From contig JAKQIK010000043.1 in NCBI GenBank assembly GCA_029557395.1, positions 1-8,730 of the forward strand: a stretch of 8,730 nt of DNA, in the 5' to 3' direction. Both the position numbers and the translations under genes were made by a program. The DNA is from a bacterium. GTDB taxonomy: Bacteria; Patescibacteriota; Saccharimonadia; Saccharimonadales; JACDBH01. The first letter of the stretch is position 1. The number at the start of each line of letters is the position of its first letter. This document shows, piece after piece, positions 6,201-8,730 of the stretch. Below the pieces are notes generated by a model. That model saw nothing but the letters and a program-made list of their open reading frames with translations. It made no database searches and had not been told where the DNA came from.

Positions 6201-8730
6201 CCGATGGCTTACCATATTCACGGCCACCATAACTTGTCCCAATTAGTAGTGATCGACTGTTAGTGGCAACACTAAGAGTCTTACTTGTACTGGCATTGAG
6301 AGTGCCGTCAATATACAGCTTCATAGTTGTACCATCGTAGGTCGTCGCAATATGATGCCAATTAGTATCAAAAGTAGAAACTGTTGATTCCAAAAAGCCA
6401 TTGTCGCCCCAGCTCCAAATCTGAGCATCTGCAGCTGTACTGTAACCAGTACCTGCATAGAGTTTACCCTTGTAAGGGCTGAATGATTCGATTCTCTCAA
6501 TAGCATTTGTCCAGCCACCATTTAGACTGCTACCACCTATTCTAGACCAAGTACCATTAGAATATTTCCAGACCTCTCCTTGACCTGTGGCATAACCTAG
6601 CCCGGCATACAAATCACCGTTATAAACTACTAGTGTCTTGGTGTAATAAAAAGTACCAGAGCTCCAACTGCTGTTAATGTCGTCGCCACCAATTTGGCTC
6701 CAACTAGACCCATCGTATTGCCAAACATCAGCATCACCAGCAGTATCACCCAAACCTACAATCAATTTGTCATTATAAGCGATTAGACTCTTGATAGACT
6801 CTTGGTCCGGCGAGGCACCCCAGCTACCACTTACTCCATCACCGCCTACCTTGCTCCAGGTGCTACCATTCCACTTCCATAGCTCAGCGTCTCCTGTACT
6901 CCGACCTATGCCTGCAAATAACTCACCTCTGTAAAATGCCAATGAATAAACATTTTCGACATAATTGGTCCAGCCGCCGTTAATACTATCTCCACCAATT
7001 TTGGTCCAACTACTGCCATCCCAGCGCCAGACTTCACCATCGCCTCCAGTGTTTCCCAGTCCAGCATAAAGATACGTATCATCGGCAGCCATAGAATCCA
7101 CTTCTTCAAAGTTAGTAGTCCATCCGCCGTTAATACTATCTCCACCAATCTTGGTCCAAGTACTACCATCCCATTTCCAAACTTCGGCATCGTTTGCGCT
7201 AACTCCCAGTCCTACATACAGGTCACCCTTGTAGCTGGCCATGCTAAATACATACTCATAAGTATATGGTGCCCAGCTACCGTTGACGCCTTGTCCACCC
7301 ACTAGGGTCCAGTTACTACCATCGTATTGATAAACCAACGCAGCTCCAACAGCGCCACCCATGCCAGCATACAAATAGCCACCTTGAGCCTGCATGACTT
7401 GTGTTGAATTAAGTCCATAGAACCCCCAGCTTTTATTGACGAGTCCTCCGCCAATCATATCCCACGTCGAGTTCGAGGTATCCCAAGTATATACAAGACC
7501 ATCGCCACCAGCATCGTAAACGCCGGTGTACAGTTTGCCACCATCGAATAGTAGTGACATTATGGCATCTCCTTGATTGGTCGACCAGCTACCACTAGCG
7601 CTATCGCCACCAATTTTGGTCCAACTTGTACCATTCCAACGCCATAATTCGCCATCACCGTTTCCAGTACCTAGCCCAGCGTATAGGTTGGTTCCGTCCC
7701 AGCCCAGAGACCTGACATCTTCATAAGTTGAGTTTGCCCAGCTACCGTTGATTGTATCACCACCAATCATTGTCCAAGACGAGCCATTCCAACGCCAAAC
7801 TTCTCCGTCGCCTGCCGAGTTACCAAGCCCAGCATACAAGTTGCCTCCAAAATGCTTAAGAGAGTGAACTACTTCATAATTTGTATTCCAGCTACTACTT
7901 AGTCCGTCGCCACCGATTTTGGTCCAAGTAGAGCCATTCCAACGCCAGACCTCAGCATCTCTGACAGTATTTCCAAGTCCAGCGTAAAGATTAGTTCCGT
8001 CAGAGGCCAGTGAGTAAACCACCTCATATGCACTATTCCAACTACCGCTTACACCGTCACCACCAATCTTGGCCCAAGACGAACCATTCCATTCCCAAAC
8101 TTCAGCCTCATTTGTATTCGCTCCTAAACCAGCATAGAGCTTTCCGTTATGAAAGACGAGTGAGTACGCAAATTCATAACCACTTGTCCAGCCACTATTT
8201 GCACCGTCACCACCGATTTTAGTCCAAGACGAGCCATCCCAGCGCCAGACTTCACCATCACCGGCAGTAGAGCCAAGGCCTACATATAAGTTTGTACCAT
8301 CTGTTGCAAGTGCATATGCACCTTCATATGTATTGGCATCCCAACTACCGTTAACAGCATTCGCCCCACCACCAATCATCGTCCAGGTACTTCCATCCCA
8401 CTTCCAGACCTGGGCATCACCTACTGCACCGGCTGTTGAAGCATAAATATCAGACCCCATTTTTACTTGATCAAATACACTCTGCACACCGGATTGATCC
8501 CAGCTACCATCAATTGTTCCATTTCCGGCTGCCTGTGACCACGTATTTGCAGAATTATTTGCTAATTCATAGGTCAATTTACCTGTTTCATTATTGTAAT
8601 AGACTTGATAATCACCCTTGTCAGCCACAACTTGTCGTTTGCTCGAGCTCGAATCATTAAAGTTATTGTTAAATTTGGTCCAGCCTTCAATTGTTTGCTG
8701 TTGCCCGAGCTTTAGACTGGCACTATCGGG
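3223..8730 (-). CDS. Giant secreted LamG / W-rich repeat / fibronectin-III protein, 5' end outside the window
   Basis: The frame is open from the right edge to TAA at 3223-3225: 1835 residues with no true start in the window. A GTG at 8628 only looks like a start. The codons before it (visible residues 1-34) continue a LamG strand pattern (S-L-K-L-G ... T-I-E-G-W-T-K). Domains by visible residue: first part of LamG, 1 to about 65; tandem W-rich array, about 65-778; rest of LamG, 779-862 (W-H-H-I-A, L-Y-I-D-G, L-D-E-I-R-L-S); beta-sandwich with G-T-T-W-K-F-W-D-G, 863-974; four Ig/FN3-like modules at about 982-1114, 1115-1226, 1230-1329 and 1332-1430; four FN3 modules of the purple-acid-phosphatase N-domain style (W-x-T-D, H-x-V/L-x-L, T-x-Y-Y-F) at about 1434-1526, 1527-1617, 1619-1711 and 1714-1815; tail 1816-1835. 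It has only six cysteines, in three close pairs, and no LPXTG or C-terminal membrane helix. A surface adhesion or recognition role is inferred. Confidence 0.93.
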   Translation of the reverse strand, partial: PDSASLKLGQQQTIEGWTKFNNNFNDSSSSKRQVVADKGDYQVYYNNETGKLTYELANNSANTWSQAAGNGTIDGSWDQSGVQSVFDQVKMGSDIYASTAGAVGDAQVWKWDGSTWTMIGGGANAVNGSWDANTYEGAYALATDGTNLYVGLGSTAGDGEVWRWDGSSWTKIGGDGANSGWTSGYEFAYSLVFHNGKLYAGLGANTNEAEVWEWNGSSWAKIGGDGVSGSWNSAYEVVYSLASDGTNLYAGLGNTVRDAEVWRWNGSTWTKIGGDGLSSSWNTNYEVVHSLKHFGGNLYAGLGNSAGDGEVWRWNGSSWTMIGGDTINGSWANSTYEDVRSLGWDGTNLYAGLGTGNGDGELWRWNGTSWTKIGGDSASGSWSTNQGDAIMSLLFDGGKLYTGVYDAGGDGLVYTWDTSNSTWDMIGGGLVNKSWGFYGLNSTQVMQAQGGYLYAGMGGAVGAALVYQYDGSNWTLVGGQGVNGSWAPYTYEYVFSMASYKGDLYVGLGVSANDAEVWKWDGSTWTKIGGDSINGGWTTNFEEVDSMAADDTYLYAGLGNTGGDGEVWRWDGSSWTKIGGDSINGGWTNYVENVYSLAFYRGELFAGIGRSTGDAELWKWNGSTWSKVGGDGVSGSWGASPDQESIKSLIAYNDKLIVGLGDTAGDADVWQYDGSSWSQIGGDDINSSWSSGTFYYTKTLVVYNGDLYAGLGYATGQGEVWKYSNGTWSRIGGSSLNGGWTNAIERIESFSPYKGKLYAGTGYSTAADAQIWSWGDNGFLESTVSTFDTNWHHIATTYDGTTMKLYIDGTLNASTSKTLSVATNSRSLLIGTSYGGREYGKPSGNFAGQLDEIRLSNVARTSFTTKPFSNQPQTVELADSIRKNGVWHWDSLSHTDIPNGGTINYRLSDDEGTTWKFWDGFGWAESTNLTEANTPAVITANFETFPVTFGGLKWQAVLTGDGNQRVSIDGVSAAATSDSTDPTANPSNLQAFKANGGSSISGGGWTNGASPYFTWDAGADDNAGVLGYCVYLGTDMNADPTTTKGLLGTSPVQTGGSCQFITSGNSLDLATPGLLGTPLTSSNDTVYLNLRTIDKAGNITNTSSQFSFRFDNTPPANPGFITAPSGFINTKEVNMSWPTTGGSAPNDANSGLAGLQYRIGPSGTWYGDTHSGSGDMSDLLANDGQYTTQNTPDFGDLIEGINTVYFRTWDQAGNYTSTYSTATLKINTSGAPSEPLNLVATPSTNTVNLFGFNWDAPATYVGDVNNITYCYTVNVIPSPGSCAFTGSGSTELTVGPFATQPGVNTLYVAARDESGNINYANFSSINFTANTAAPGIPLNTDIVDVSIKSTSNWRLALTWDQPTNIGSGISSYRIYRSTDNTNFSQIGASSSTTYIDAGLTQQTYYYNVAACDNTNNCGAVGSTMDGYPTGKFTSPANITSGPNVSAVTTKKATIKWSTDRNSDSKVQIGTQSGHYSPSEVGNSDQVTAHELNLDNLAPGTTYYFKAKWTDEDGNTGTSQEQTFTTAPAPTIKEATVDSVNLSSATISFTTKGAKMAKLYFGASEAFGGMKEVNTSVEESRYQVNLDGLSDGTKYYFMISTIDQEGTEYKGNVATFTTPSRPKISNLRFQPVENEPTSTQKVTWDTNVPSTSQVAYSTTSGSPTEIQDSKMTTAHEVIIKNLQDDSTYSLIAYSRDASGNLATSDRQVFKTALDTRPPSISDIVVESSIRGSGSEARGQIVVSWRTDEPSASQVAYSEGSGVTTFNSRSAEDSRLTTEHLVIISDLPTSRVYSVQPLSRDKAQNEGKGEVQTAIIGRASDNAIAVIFNTLKSIFGM
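3226..3285 (-). other. Short hydrophobic C-terminal tail of the giant protein
   Basis: The last 20 residues follow directly after the final FN3 module. They end S-D-N-A-I-A-V-I-F-N-T-L-K-S-I-F-G-M, an apparent amphipathic helix with one Lys and a row of Ile/Val/Leu/Phe. It is too short and interrupted for a membrane anchor and lacks any sorting motif or positive tail. A tail of this sort could be an export or docking signal for the coupled ABC transporter, or could insert at the membrane surface; neither is shown. Confidence 0.5.
6397..8550 (-). repeat. Tandem array of about 14 W-rich 50-53-residue units (about 150 bases each) in the giant gene
   Basis: Thirteen complete units lie at 6463-8448, each 50-53 residues. 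The pattern is L-Y-A-G-L-G, then G-D-G/A-E-V-W-R/K-W-D/N-G-S-S/T-W-T-K-I-G-G-D, then a variable loop, S/G-W, and Y-E-x-V-x-S-L-A with an aromatic or D-G-T-N turn. The right end (about 8449-8550) has only the second part of a unit and the left end (6397-6462) only the first part; together they make one more. At DNA level neighbouring units are diverged but keep identical stretches: 26 bases at 6974-6999 recur at 7124-7149, exactly 150 bases apart. Unit 7 (about 7375-7533), in the middle, is the most degenerate: V-Y-T-W-D-T-S-N-S-T-W replaces the usual motif and its second part lacks the Y-E signature. The size and the conserved W and G positions suggest beta-propeller blades; this is inference. 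Confidence 0.9.

Noticed and set aside
6906..7190. Minus-strand open frame of 94 codons inside the giant gene
   Set aside because: It is an out-of-frame reading of the 150-base repeats, and its internal repetition mirrors the true frame.
6463..8448. Regular 150-base periodicity as a CRISPR or satellite array
   Set aside because: The period is one of whole codons in an uninterrupted reading frame with conserved amino acids, so it is a protein repeat.
8626..8628. GTG as start of the giant protein
   Set aside because: The upstream codons are open to the edge and continue the LamG domain, and no ribosome binding site or signal peptide accompanies this GTG.
1..8730. Use of an altered genetic code with TGA as glycine
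   Set aside because: About 2850 codons in four frames contain no in-frame TGA, and the genes end in TAA or TAG at the family's expected C-termini.

Overview
The window carries four protein genes, all read from the minus strand. In transcription order (right to left) they are: a giant secreted repeat protein whose 5' end lies beyond the right edge (3223-8730), an ABC transporter ATPase (2442-3221), an FtsX/MacB-type ABC permease (1226-2455), a 191-base AT-rich intergenic region, and an NHL-repeat protein with a signal sequence whose 3' end lies beyond the left edge (1-1034). I see no tRNA, rRNA, CRISPR array, insertion sequence or plus-strand gene. Coding density is high.

Organism: the content suggests a member of the Candidate Phyla Radiation (Patescibacteria), with Saccharibacteria-like lineages as one possibility. 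The grounds are a very large, Ser/Thr/Asn/Gly-rich surface protein combining LamG, W-rich repeats and fibronectin-III-like domains, an adaptor-less MacB-like transporter and NHL proteins, at moderate GC. This is an inference from protein style, held at about 0.5. None of the four frames contains an in-frame TGA and the three stops seen are TAA, TAA and TAG. The reassigned TGA=Gly code of Gracilibacteria/Absconditabacteria is therefore unlikely.

Right-hand region: the visible 1835 residues of the giant protein begin inside a LamG (concanavalin A-like) domain. That domain is interrupted by a tandem array of 50-53-residue W-rich units and resumes after it. Thirteen units are complete, and the two array ends together supply a fourteenth. 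A further beta-sandwich, four Ig/FN3-like modules (three with a cysteine pair), four FN3 modules and a short hydrophobic C-terminal tail follow. There is no sorting motif and no C-terminal membrane anchor.

Centre: the ATPase start codon lies one base after the giant gene's stop, and the permease start overlaps the ATPase end by 14 bases. The three genes therefore look like one translationally coupled unit. This makes a dedicated link between the transporter and the giant protein plausible (export, release or envelope handling), but the sequence does not prove it.

Left-hand region: the NHL protein has its own strong ribosome binding site and probably its own promoter. It is a second predicted extracytoplasmic propeller protein, with at least six blades visible.
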